Assembly: GCF_901709675.1 (NCBI RefSeq)
Contig: NC_051105.1
Span: 1,922,001-1,986,000 of the forward strand
Source of the DNA: Syngnathus acus
Lineage: Eukaryota; Chordata; Actinopteri; Syngnathiformes; Syngnathidae
Direction of reading: 5' to 3'
Length of the DNA stretch: 64,000 nucleotides
In this document: positions 1-11,045 of the stretch, in pieces
Layout: each line of letters opens with the position of its first letter
How positions within the stretch are numbered: the first letter of the stretch is position 1
Program-made: the position numbers and the translations under genes
The notes under the pieces: generated by a model
Database searches by the model: none
What the model was told of the DNA's origin: nothing
The model's input: the letters and a program-made list of their open reading frames with translations, nothing else

Positions 1-13
1 ACACACACACACA
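1..13. repeat. (AC)n microsatellite at window edge
   Basis: The window opens inside an AC dinucleotide run; its full length is cut off by the edge. The rest of positions 14-534 is AT-rich sequence upstream of hao2 in which I see no gene. Confidence 0.8.
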
Positions 14-534
14 TGCGCGTGTGTGCTGCCACAGGAAGACTGGATTTACTAAACATTAGCTGGGTTTAAGTAAGTAAGGTATGTTTGACAGGAACAAATA
101 CATTGGGAGTTTTTTTAAATTAATCAAAGAAGAGAACGTGAATGCCATTGTCGGTGGAAGCCAGCAAAATCATCTGCAGTTGCGCGCGGTCGACAGGACT
201 ATTTGTTACGGTAATGTGTTGTGCTTCTTACTTCTGCCATGACAAATGCACCATTTTGCAAACATCGAATGAAAACTAAACTGAAACAAAGAATTTTCCT
301 TTAAAACCAATAAAAACTATTCTAAATATTAATTCAAACTAGCTGAATTAGGAAAAAAAATCTAAATAACTATAATGACAAATCCCAAACTATAACTCTG
401 TTCATAATATCTATATATATTTTGTTTTTCATTTTTGATTTTTTAAATAGAGTTACAAAGAGGTGATGAGACTTGTACTATGTGTTAAGAAATGATGATG
501 CTCAGTTGTGTTTTTTTTTGTCTCTTGTTGACAG

Positions 535-595
535 GTTATGACCCTGTCAGGCGGGTTGAAGGTGTGCCGAAAGAGAGAATGAGCATTTGCAACCG
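535..595 (+). other. hao2: Predicted 5' exon of hao2 (UTR or alternative start)
   Basis: The segment is bounded by a good acceptor (TTGTTGACAG) and a good donor (CCG|GTGAGT). Joined to the acceptor ending at 671, the ATG at 579 runs in frame into the hao2 start at 694 and adds 13 residues. An earlier ATG at 538 opens a 15-codon frame ending in the exon, so the exon may be mainly leader. Confidence 0.5.
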
Positions 596-693
596 GTGAG
601 TGAAGAACTTTTTAAAATCGTCTCTCATCGTACAATGTCACGGAGAGGGGGCGGTTGCTAATGTCCCACAGAGAGGGGGGTCAGTGTGCCGAG

Positions 694-2655
694 ATGGCCA
701 TGGTATGCCTGACAGACTTTGAGGAATATGCCAAGGAGCACCTGTCCAAGGCCACGTGGGACTACTATGCCGCCGGAGCCGACGAGTGCTGCACCCGAGA
801 CGACAACCTGCTGGCCTACAAGCGGTACCAAGTCCTTGAGCTACATCTGTCGGGTGGCTTTCTTCTTCACGTTCTCCCTTGATGTCCAGGATCCGCCTGA
901 GACCTCGCATCCTACGCGACGTGTCTGTGAGTGACACCAAGACTACAGTGCAGGGTATGGAGATCAGCTTCCCGGTGGGCATCGCCCCAACCGCCTTCCA
1001 TTGTCTGGCGTGGCACGAGGGTGAGATGGCCACAGCAAGAGGTGGGTTGTTGCGCAACACGACTGTGGCCTTGCATGATAGGAATATCCCTATGGACTTT
1101 CGATTCCCACCGCTAGATGGCAGCATTTTATTGCATTTACTTCCTTTGTCAAGTGGCCTTGGTTTTGAATGCTTTTTGCTTGTTTGGTAGCAATACATAA
1201 ACACTTGAGAGCCTAATTAGGGTTGATTAGTAGGAGCTAGTTTGGTCTAAAGAGTAATAAACATTGTTTTTTTGCTCCCCCCTCTCTCGTTACACAGCCA
1301 CCGAGGTGCTAAACACGTGTTACATCACCAGCACGTACTCCACTTGCTCGGTGGAGGAGATCGTGGCGGCGGCGCCCAACGGCTACCGCTGGTTCCAGCT
1401 CTACGTGTACCGCGACCGCAAGCTGTCGGAGCAGATCGTGCACCGAGTGGAGGCGCTGGGCTTCAAGGCCCTGGTGCTGACCGTCGACGTGCCCTACACG
1501 GGCAAGCGGCGCAACGACATCCGCAACCAGTTCAAGCTGCCGCCGCATCTCAAGGTCAAGAACTTTGACGGTGTCTTTCAGGTAAATGTACGTTTGGGCC
1601 ATGTTTTCTCAGCAACACAAAGAAAATCTCACATTGGTAATTGAAGTAAAACAAACATACAAACAACAAAATATTTGCCAATTATTTTGGCACAGGCTAA
1701 CAAGGAACACAAGAAATGCTAACATTGAAGCTAGCACAAATTAGCCAGTCTAGGCTAAGGCCTATTACTGCGTCTAATAAGGATAAATGCGCATGCACAT
1801 CACGCCACAACAAACAACAGCACCCAAAAAAGTCCATTTGACAAATGTTGGACTAAAAACAGAACCCACACCCATCAGGAGACGGCGGGCCCGGAGGAGT
1901 ACGGGATCCCGGCCAACACTTTGGACCCGTCTATTAGCTGGAAGGACATCTACTGGCTGCAGTCCATCACACGGCTGCCAATCATCATCAAGGGCATCCT
2001 GACCAAGGAGGATGCCGAGCTGGCGGTGGAACACGGCGTCCAGGGCATCATCGTGTCCAACCACGGCGGGAGACAGCTGGATGGCGGCCCGGCCTCGGTA
2101 AATTTCATTCATCATTGTCTGCCTGCTATTATTAGTCGTTCGTCTCATCTCACCTGGTTTCGCATCATAAATTGCGCCATCAAGTGTCTCTGTTGTCATC
2201 GACAGATAGACGCCCTATCTGAGATCGTGGACACGGTGCAGGGCCGCATCGAGATCTACCTGGACGGCGGCATCCGCACGGGCAGCGACGTGCTGAAAGC
2301 GCTGGCCTTGGGCGCCAAGTGCGTGTTCATCGGACGCCCGGCAGTGTGGGGCCTCGCGTACAAGGTACACTCGCTCAGCGTGTGTCCGTCCGTCAATGCT
2401 GTCAAATTCCTTTCCGCTGAAGACAGATTTTTATTTGATTTATTCAGGGGGAGGAAGGAGTGAGGGAGGTGCTGCAGATCCTAAACGACGAGTTCCGCCT
2501 GTCGATGGCTCTATCGGGTGAGTGCGACCGGTCGGCGTGACGATGACGACGGCGAAGGTGTTTCTTCCGTTGTGAAATGCCTCCATTTTGTCATCGCAGG
2601 TTGTCGCAATGTGGCGGAAATCAACCGGAACCTCATCCAGTTCTCCAAGCTGTGA
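694..2655 (+). CDS. hao2: 2-hydroxyacid oxidase 2 (peroxisomal FMN oxidase)
   Basis: FMN-dependent oxidase that converts L-2-hydroxy acids to 2-oxo acids with release of H2O2 in peroxisomes. Seven coding exons join in phase: 694-824, 890-1041, 1298-1581, 1879-2097, 2206-2364, 2448-2517, 2600-2655, giving about 356 residues (human HAO2 351). The start MAMVCLTDF aligns with the human HAO2 start. Visible family motifs are the N-terminal DYYAAGADE pocket, [25 protein letters not shown], the catalytic [10 protein letters not shown] with its His and Arg, and [20 protein letters not shown] of the FMN phosphate site. The last three residues are SKL, a perfect type 1 peroxisome signal. Overall it resembles HAO2 more than HAO1. 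An upstream exon (535-595) could extend the N-terminus by 13 residues. hsd3b lies two genes downstream, as at human 1p12. Confidence 0.95.
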
Positions 2656-3740
2656 GCGACCTGCCAAAGGCAGGGAGACATTTTTACTAACTAAGCCAAA
2701 ACTTGTTTTTACTGTTTCCAACACAAAAGGGAGGAAAATCAAAGTGTACACTGAAGCTTTGCACATAAAACATGCTCTTTGTGTTTTAATAAATGATGAC
2801 AAAGTGATGACATTCCATTTCTTAGTCGTGGTCCATCCAGAGTGAGAAACCATCGAGAAAATGCTCGTTTGTCGACAAACTAAATGAGGAGAAGGTCTTT
2901 TTTCTTTTTTTTACTTGTCGTTACTTTGTTTCAGTCTCATTGGCAGCCGGTGAAATGCAAGTTTAGACGACAGCGTAGAGCGTGGTCTCAAAAGAGAAGT
3001 AACACAGGAAGTGATTCGAGTCTCATCGAGTTTGCGTCGAAAGGCTCTTTGACGAGATACGTGCCACGCTCGCTACCGAGTGGCTGACATTTTGTTGCTG
3101 GCAGCGCTTTTTCCCAACAGCGTCAGGCTGGAGGGAGGAGGTCTAGGCTCGGCTCTCCTCAGAAGGATTTCCACCAGGTAAACCAAAGCAAATTTTCACG
3201 TGATGAAATCAAGAGTTTGGTGACGCTTCCTCCTTGCTCGCGATGAGGAAAGAGGAAGCGCGATTGCTCAAGTTTACAGGATGAGGTTTTGCGTTGAAAA
3301 TGGAAAAAGGCAACAAAGTAAACTCTCTTGTTAAAATTCGAATATTTGCTGGTGCAATTCATTTGAAGAGGCCAATTTAGCATTGGTGGAATTGGGCCTG
3401 AAACGACCTCTTCAAACCACATCTGCCATGTACACTCCATTTTTTCAAAGTGCTGTCCCAAGGATGCTTACAGGAATACACAACCAAAATCGCTTCTTCA
3501 AAGCCAAAATTAAATTTCGGCCACAAGTCCTTTCGACTTTCTTTTTTTCATCGGTCAGCGAAAGTGAAACTGGAGGACCTGATGTCATTTCATGCATGGG
3601 TGATGAAAGTGACTTTGGTTTTCCCTGCGTCTTTTTAGGAAGCAGTCCAGTAACGACGGCAACAACATGCGGTAAGGGTGAAATATAATTTTGAAAAAGC
3701 ATTTTGTAGAGCACATCAAAACGTGTGTCTTCCACGGCAG
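2656..3740 (+). other. hao2 3' flank and candidate leader of the Kelch gene
   Basis: Beyond the hao2 3' UTR this stretch has one exon-like block at 3121-3177, bounded by TTCCCAACAG and CACCAG|GTAAAC. In one phase it reads openly into the exon at 3741, but it has no ATG. No other gene is apparent. Confidence 0.4.
2788..2793 (+). other. hao2: Polyadenylation signal AATAAA of hao2
   Basis: AATAAA lies about 130 bases after the hao2 stop codon and before any exon of the next gene, the expected place for a short 3' UTR. Confidence 0.55.
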
Positions 3741-6700
3741 AGTCGGAGACGACAGCGGACCAGGGAGGCTGAGTCGGCACTTTTCCCGGTTGAGCGGGAG
3801 GCGTCTTTCCAGGGCGGCAGGTCAACACGACCGATCTCCCGTGCCGGTACGGGAGCATCCGGCCCAACACGGTGAGCGCTCACCCCCGAGGTCCCGGAAG
3901 AACAATAAAGAAAACATGTCCGGCGTTGAGTGACCTTGTTCTCTGTTTGGTTGTACTAGATCCTGTCCCGCCTCCAGCGCCAGTTCCGCCCCAAGTTCCG
4001 GCTCCGGTTCCTCTTGCCCCGGTCCAGAAAACGCCTCCCAAACGGCCCGATAAAGCGACCAAGCCCAAAGTGCCCCCTCGGCCGCTTTCCAAGGTGTTCA
4101 GTAGTGCTGAACACGGCTCAGCTGTGTTACAGGTACGAGCCGAGACTCCAGTTTTGATCCTCGGCTGGACAACTATCATTGCCTGTTTCTTTTTTTCTCG
4201 ACAGGGTTTGAATGTTTTCCGCTCAAGTGACACTCTGTGCGATGTGTTGCTGGTTCCCGGAGACAGTGAAGAAACTTTTCCGGCACACAGAGTCATCATG
4301 GCCTCGTCCAGCGACTACTTCAAGGCCATGTTCACGGGTACGTACGTCGCGCAATTGTCTTAAATGAGGCCACGATGGATGAAGACCTCACGTATCCCGT
4401 TCAGGGGGTATGCGCGAGATGGATATGCGCGAGATCAAGCTGCATGGTGTCACCAAGTTGGGATTGAAGAACATTTTAGACTTCATCTACACGTCCAAAG
4501 TCAACCTGGACATGGGAAACCTCCAGGACACCCTAGAGGCTGCCAATTTCTTGCAAGTCATGCCGGTGCTGACCTTCTGCAACCAGCTTCTGAGCAGAGA
4601 GGTGAGCTTGGGGCCAATCAAATTCGGGGAGGTGATGATTGGAGAATCAACCGCTCCCCTGTGCTTCCTAATGATCCAGATCACGGTTGATAATTGCTTG
4701 GAGGTGGAGAGCATCGCATCAGGCTTGCACCTGGAGGATCTCCAGAAGAACATTGGTAAGTTAAGAGTTGTTATGGTCGAAGGGTTTGGCTTGGTGCTAT
4801 GAAGGCCAAACGTGGACAAAAACGCATATTTTTTCCTGGTAGCTGAGTTTGTGAGCCACAACCTGTCGGCCCTGGTGCAGTGCGGTCACTACCTGCAACT
4901 CTCCGAGAAAACTATCACGGGAGCCCTGGCCAGCAACTCGCTGAACGCCTTCTCGGAAATGGAGCTCTACCACATCGCCAAGGGCTGGTTGGCTCATGAC
5001 TTTGCCGCGCGCCGCCATTCCATCTACGCCTTGATGCGTCACGTCCGCTTCCCCCTGATGAGCCCCTCCGAGCTGATCCTGATCTCGCACCAAGACGGCG
5101 ACGGGGCCGACGACGGCGACTCCCTGATGCGCTCCGAGCCGTCCTGCGTCAACCTCCTGCTGGAGGCCAGCAACTACCAGATGATGCCTTTCATGCAGCC
5201 GGGCCTCCAGAGCGAGCGCACGCAGATCCGCTCGGACGCCACCCACATCGTGGCGCTGGGCGGCGTCATGCGGCAGCAACTGGTGGTCAGTCGGGAGTTA
5301 CGAATGTACGACGACAAGGCGGCTCGTTGGAGAGCCCTCAAGCCCATGGAGGTGCCTTGCTACCAGCACGGCGTGGCCCTTCTGGGCGGCTTCCTTTTCA
5401 TCGTCGGAGGTGGGAGCGTCCAAATATCGCTTCAATTAAACATGGGAGCCTTTTTCCCATCTCACGCCATCCGTCCATTCGTCTTCTCAGGTCAGAGTAC
5501 TTACGACACCAAGGGGAAGACGGCCATCGATAGCGCCTACCGCTACGACCCGCGCTTCAACGTATGGCTTCAGATCGCGTCGCTCAACGAGAAGAGAACC
5601 TTCTTCCACCTCAGCGCGCTGAAGGGGAAACTCTACGCCATTGGTGGCAGGAATGCGACAGGGGAGATTGGTGAGAACTTCATTGGGCTCCAGGGTAGTC
5701 AGTCGCAAAGCGTTCTGGGAATCCGAGTAATTAGTGCTTGACGCGACCAAATTGAAGTAAGACTTACTACGATTTCCTTAAATTCTTAAATTAAGTTTGT
5801 TAACGCCAGCTAACTTCCACCAGCTAGTTGACGCTAAAGAATGTTCTACTCAAATTTCAGACTCGGTGGAGTGCTACAACCTGAAGACAAACGAGTGGAC
5901 CTTTGTGAGCAGCATGGCCGAGTCTCACTACGGCCATGCCGGGACGGTCCATGGCGACATGTTGTACATCTCAGGTATGTAACGCCGATGAAATATTACC
6001 TTGCAAAAACGAAGCGTAGCAGACAAACAAGACTACGCAGGAAATGAGACAAATGTGGTCTCGGATGTGCGTTCAACAACAAAGCATCTGCACGCATAGC
6101 AAACTTTTTTTTTTATTTTTATACACAAGCTGTATCACAAAACACAGATTGGCTAATCATTTCGTATTTAATTAGGTCATTTGGGTGAAAAGAGATTTTG
6201 GTCAAACTAACCCTGACAAATGGAGATTTAAGATGAAAGTCTGTTGAATTAGCCTAAAATCAACAGGCATGCTAAATTAGCATAACGTAGGATGTTACGC
6301 AACAACAGGATTCTGTTCATGAAGCGTCATGAGCTGAAATTACTTTTTCTGGTCAAGCGTTCATTCATTTTTCTCATTTTTGTATGCCTAATACACCGTG
6401 GAAAGAAATGTAACTTGCACTCAAGTGACTGTTGATCACAGGCAATGCATTGCGCTGGCCTTGGCTACTCGTCCTCACCGAAAAAAAGGCCTTCTTGTCT
6501 GCAAATAAACAAACGGGACATTCAAGGCTGAGGGTGGGAGGTTGGGCGGCTGAATCAAAGCGGAACCAGCCCATGTAAAAAAAACTTTTAGCTGAAGGGA
6601 ATCTCTTTGAAACCCTCCTGTTATGTGACGGATCACATTGACCTACTTTACGGTTGAAAAGGCGACACTCATTTCATATTCATATTTGTTTGAGTAAAGA

Positions 6701-7636
6701 ATAAAATACATATATATTTTGGGATAATAAAAATGTGTTTGCATTGGTTTTGCACCATTCAGTAGTCACAAAGACGCCAAACATAAGTAAGTTCCTCCTT
6801 TGAGAAGTCGCATAAGAGCACTGGAGTTGACCTTTTCTCACCAAGCGCTTCCTGTTGCGGCGGTAACTTGTCACGCCGGAGACACCTGGCCTCGGGCCGC
6901 CACAGGAAGCAGGTGTCTCGTGATAGCGCTCAACAGTGACATGGCCAAAGTTGTTGCTAAGTACAAGCAATTAAAATTGCACCGTGGGAAATGTACATAA
7001 GTAAAACTGCTAACAGCATGAGCATCCAAAATGATAACGAGGGGGAAAAAAAATCTTGATTTTAAATGTGTGTCATTGCTGATAAGGTAGAGGTGCAAAT
7101 CAGGTAAGGATCGTATTGAGCTCCTGTGATCTCACCCAGGCGGCATCACCCACGACGCCTTCCAGAAGGAGCTGTGGCGCTACGACCCAGCGACGGACGC
7201 GTGGACTCGGCGGGCTGACATGACGGAGCTGCGGGGCCTCCACTGCATGTGCACGGTGGGCGATCGGCTCTTCGTCATGGGCGGCAACCACTTCCGGGGC
7301 ACCACCGACTACGACGACGTGTTGGGCTGCGAGTACTACAGCCCCGCCGACAACTGCTGGACGGTGGTGGCGCCCATGCCGCGGGGCCAGAGCGACGTGG
7401 GCGTCACCGTCCTCCAGGGCCGCATCTACGTGGTGGGCGGCTACTCGTGGAACAGCCGCTGCATGGTGGACATCGTGCAACGCTACGACCCCGAGACCGA
7501 CGCCTGGGACCGCGTCTTCGACATCTTGGAGCCTCTGGGTGGCATTCGAGCCTGCACCATGACCGTCCATCTGCCTGAGGGCTCGGTGGACGAAGCTCAC
7601 ATCCAGGAAGGACCCTTACCCGCGGGCGAAAACTGA
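3741..7636 (+). CDS. BTB-Kelch protein, KLHL9/KLHL13-like (5' end unresolved)
   Basis: Predicted substrate adaptor of a Cullin-3 ubiquitin ligase. KLHL9/KLHL13 act with CUL3 on mitotic Aurora B; this function is inferred from family. Exons in phase: 3741-3871, 3960-4132, 4205-4337, 4405-4601, 4680-4755, 4843-5409, 5491-5670, 5861-5974, 7140-7636. The order is a Pro/Lys-rich N-terminus, BTB ([30 protein letters not shown]), BACK, then six Kelch blades with repeated GG pairs ([40 protein letters not shown]). The stretches [14 protein letters not shown] and [13 protein letters not shown] are near-identical to KLHL9/13. The region before the BTB has no Met, so at least one 5' exon is missing; 3121-3177 is a candidate. 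It is probably a diverged fish paralogue, so no symbol is given. Intron 5975-7139 shows nothing else. Confidence 0.85.
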
Positions 7637-7848
7637 AATTCGCTAACAATCGGGCAAAATATCTCGGACCTCTTTTTCTTTGAAAGACTCCAGAAATGGC
7701 CACTTCAAAACAAAATGGCAGCCCCCGCTCATTTTGTGATTTCTATTTTTATATATAAAACACGACGCTTTTGACATGATACTATATTTTTAAAATATTT
7801 ACATTTTAAGATTTTTTTTTAATGGAGCTAGGTATTTTTTTCCACAGC

Positions 7849-7850
<2 letters not shown>

Positions 7851-7887
<37 letters not shown>
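7851..7887. repeat. (AC)n microsatellite
   Basis: Uninterrupted AC repeat of about 18 units in the spacer after the Kelch gene. Confidence 0.95.
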
Positions 7888-7890
<3 letters not shown>

Positions 7891-8324
7891 AAATTCCATG
7901 AGTGTTCGTCCTTCAGCTTAAGATAAGAGTGCAGACATCTGACATGGCCAAGGACTACTTTTATTATTTTGACTTAAAAAAAGAGACAGAAAGCATTTTA
8001 GAGGACGCAGCATCTGAATTACTGTCCAGATAAAGGAAAAAAAAGGCTTTTTCCTTGGCTTTTTTGTGTGTGCTAATGCCGCAGAAGTTGACCAGTGACT
8101 GCAAAGTGTAATAAAAAAATACTACCAGAAAGATTTTGGGGGTTCTGACAATGGTTTCCACGGAGGGTTTGAAGATAAAGTGAGGGTTTCAAAGTATAGG
8201 TTCAAAATATAGAAGTAGCACAGTTGAGTGTCATCAATTGATTTTTTTTTTCATCTCCAGATTCCTGTCTGCCACACTGAGCTCCGCCCCTCCTCTCCTT
8301 GTCCGTCCTCCACGTTGTTGGTCT

Positions 8325-8333
8325 TATAAAAAG
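8325..8333 (+). promoter_or_regulatory. hsd3b: TATA-like box of hsd3b
   Basis: TATAAAAAG lies 61 bases before the hsd3b ATG, preceded by a CCGCCCC GC box. Spacing allows a short leader of about 30-35 bases. No transcript data are available. Confidence 0.5.
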
Positions 8334-8393
8334 CAGTCTCACCACTGTCCTGCTGCTCCTTCTTTTATTTTGTCTTTCTGCGAAGGATCTGCG

Positions 8394-9873
8394 ATGACCC
8401 TGGACGGTGACGTGTGCGTGGTGACGGGAGCGTGTGGCTTTCTAGGCAAGACGCTGATCAGGATGCTCTTGGAGCAGGAGAAAAAACTCAGCGAGATACG
8501 ACTCCTTGACATCAACGTCAAACAGGAGCTGCTGCAAAGTCTGGAAGGTAAGACAAAAAAATCCTATTGCCTTTGGTTGGGGCAGGAATTAGGCCTACTC
8601 TGCCTCGGCGGAGGTCTAAACAACTTCATTTTCTTATTTTCAGAAAGTCGAAACGACGTCAAGCTGAGCGCATTTGAAGGCGACATAAGAGATGCCGAAT
8701 TTGTGAGGAAAGCTTGTCGGGGAGCCACGCTGGTCTTCCACATCGCCGCAATCATCGATGTCATCGAGGCCATCGAGCCCAGCGAGATATATGGCATTAA
8801 TGTCAAAGGTGCGCTCACAAATGCTAATGTTGTGGGTTACAACTTGGCTCAGACCTTTTTCCTTACTGAAATATTTTACTAAGACAATGATATCGGCGAG
8901 TAGTCCAAAAACTTTGGCCCAATTCATAATTGCGGCTGTGTGGTCAACCAGAGCCAACGGCAGTGGAGCCAAAACCGAATCCAAATTGGGCAACATGTGG
9001 GGTGTTCCAAATCTCTTTCAATCCAGTCCTTCCATCTGTCGCTTGGGTGTGGTTGTCATTCCAGGGACCCAGAACCTGCTGGAGGCCTGCATTCAGGAGA
9101 ACGTGGCCTCCTTCATCTACACCAGCACGGTGGAGGTGATGGGCCCCAACGAGGAAGGCGAGCCGGTGGTGAACGGCCACGAGGACATGGCCTACCGCAG
9201 CTCCCTCAAGACCGCATACAGCAAGACCAAGAAGGAGGCCGAGGACCTGACCCTGGGCTACAACGGCAAGTCGTTGACCAACGGAGGGCGGCTGGCCACC
9301 TGCGCCCTGAGGCCCATGTACATCTTCGGCGAAGACTGCCGCTTCCTGCTCAGCCACATGGCGGACGGCGTGCGCAACGGCGACGTGCTCTACCGGATGT
9401 CCCTGCCGGAAGCCAAGGTCAACCCGGTCTACGTGGGCAACGTGGCGACGGCCCACCTGCAGGCCGCCCGCAGCCTCCAGGACCCCGAGCGGCGGGCGCG
9501 CGTGGCCGGCAAGTTCTACTTCGTGTCCGACGACACGCCGCACGTAAGCTACTCTGACTTCAACTACGAGGTCATGTCGCCGTTGGGCTTCAGCATCCAG
9601 GACAAGATGATAGTGCCTCTGCGCCTGTTCTACGTTTTCTGCTTCCTGTGGGAGATGGCGTGCCTGATGCTGCGGCCCTTCCGCCGGGTGGTGCCGTCCG
9701 TCAACCGGCAGCTGCTGACCATGCTCAACACGCCCTTCAGCTTCTCCTACGACAAGGCCAAGCGCGAGCTGGGCTACGCACCCAAGTATACCTGGCAGCA
9801 GGCGCGCAGCAACACCACCCGCTGGCTGGCACAGCAGCTGCCCAAACAACGAGAGAAAGTATGGACCAAGTAA
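8394..9873 (+). CDS. hsd3b: 3-beta-hydroxysteroid dehydrogenase/isomerase
   Basis: Oxidises 3-beta-hydroxy-delta5 steroids and isomerises them to delta4-3-ketosteroids (pregnenolone to progesterone, DHEA to androstenedione) in ER and mitochondrial membranes. Three exons (8394-8547, 8644-8808, 9065-9873) join in phase to 375 residues, the usual family size. The N-terminal Rossmann motif VTGACGFLG binds NAD. The catalytic Tyr-x3-Lys appears as YSKTK. LRPMYIFGE and VNPVYVGNVATAH are conserved family stretches. A hydrophobic membrane segment (LFYVFCFLWEMACLML) lies around residue 290, and the C-terminus has FSFSYDKAKRELGY. The number of hsd3b paralogues in the genome is unknown, so it cannot be assigned to hsd3b1 or hsd3b2. 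Confidence 0.93.
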
Positions 9874-11045
9874 AATGCTACAGCTGCAGTTTCAACATGA
9901 CTGCCTTGGCGGTCTGACTTCAAATATAAAAGCGAGCAAGTGCCATGAGATAACCTCAAAGAAAGAATGTTACAAATGGAAAAAGATTGACTTCAAACAT
10001 TAAAAGAACGCAACGCAGAAAATGATACTCGACTCCCTAAACTGAGTTTTAAAACTTACCAAAAGTAAGATAAATTGAAAATCCTTAGCTAGTACACTAA
10101 GTTTAAACAGGAAAAAAGTCACACAACTTACTTGGTAGAATGAGTTTAAATAAAGAGTAAGATGAGTTTAAAAACACCCCCCCAAACATAAAGTTAAAAA
10201 AAAAAACATCCATTTTCTATACCGCTGATTGAGTAAAAAAAAGATTGATGAATTTTATTCACAATAATATTTGACTTAACTTTCATTTTAACTTGTCGTT
10301 ATCTTTAGTCATTTACAACATAGAAACAGCTGATTACATTCTAACAATCTGACAAACTTTGGCAAACACGCACACCCACCCACACACACCCACAAGCCAG
10401 AGTCCATTGATCGGCAACAACCAGATCTCAAACACTTTCATTTGCATGCAGCCTGAGGAAGAACAATAAACCTACACTCATCAACCTGGGCAGTCCCTGG
10501 TAATAGTATACATTTTCCACAAATTTGGGCAACCCATAGTATGTATACCCAGGCCAGAAGTATCACACAAATGACTAAGTTATAGTAAATTGACTAACTC
10601 TGAAGCTTTTTACATTATTAATAATGTAAAATTATTTCATTCTAAGATCTAATGCTACGTCCTAATTTTCTTGAGTTGATCAAGTTTTTACACTGTCCGT
10701 TTAGTTTACCAAAGCTATCGCTTGCGTGGGTAGACATCTTGTTTGTTTACCGAGTGACGTATCCTTAAACGACCTATCCGGGACGACTTTCCCCGAAAGC
10801 TAACAACCAATCACGTTCGTGCCCACTTGCCCTCGGACGTGGGTTATGATGCATTCAAATTCGCACATATTGTGGTAAAACGCGAAACTTGACGTGTTAG
10901 TGTAGTTCTCTATGGGGCGTTTCGTAGTTCATGGGTGCCCGTGGCCGGCTGTTGCGTGACGCTAAGCCGAAAGCCGATCACCCTGGGCCGGACACTGACT
11001 TCACTGAGCAGCTGAGCACCGCTAAGCTCCCGTTAACTCCCGGAA
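9874..11045. other. Intergenic region hsd3b-pla1a
   Basis: Contains a likely hsd3b AATAAA at 10149-10154 and a short remnant (about 10208-10230, CATCCATTTTCTATACCGCT) of a widespread fish repeat. An AT-rich spacer and the pla1a promoter region follow. The open frame at 10931-11113 overlaps pla1a exon 1 in another frame and is not supported as a gene. Confidence 0.55.
10149..10154 (+). other. hsd3b: Polyadenylation signal AATAAA of hsd3b
   Basis: AATAAA about 280 bases after the hsd3b stop codon; the nearest canonical signal downstream. Confidence 0.45.

Larger units (their letters stand above)
7637..8393. other. Intergenic region between the Kelch gene and hsd3b
   Basis: AT-rich 3' flank with an AC microsatellite at 7851-7887, then the hsd3b promoter region with a GC box (CCGCCCC near 8285) and a TATA-like site. 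No gene seen. Confidence 0.6.

Noticed and set aside
4797-5279. 160-codon minus-strand frame
   Set aside because: Antisense shadow of the BACK-domain exon of the Kelch gene.
8944-9849. 301-codon open frame on the minus strand
   Set aside because: Antisense to the third exon of hsd3b and caused by its GC-rich third codon positions; His/Val-rich with no domain.
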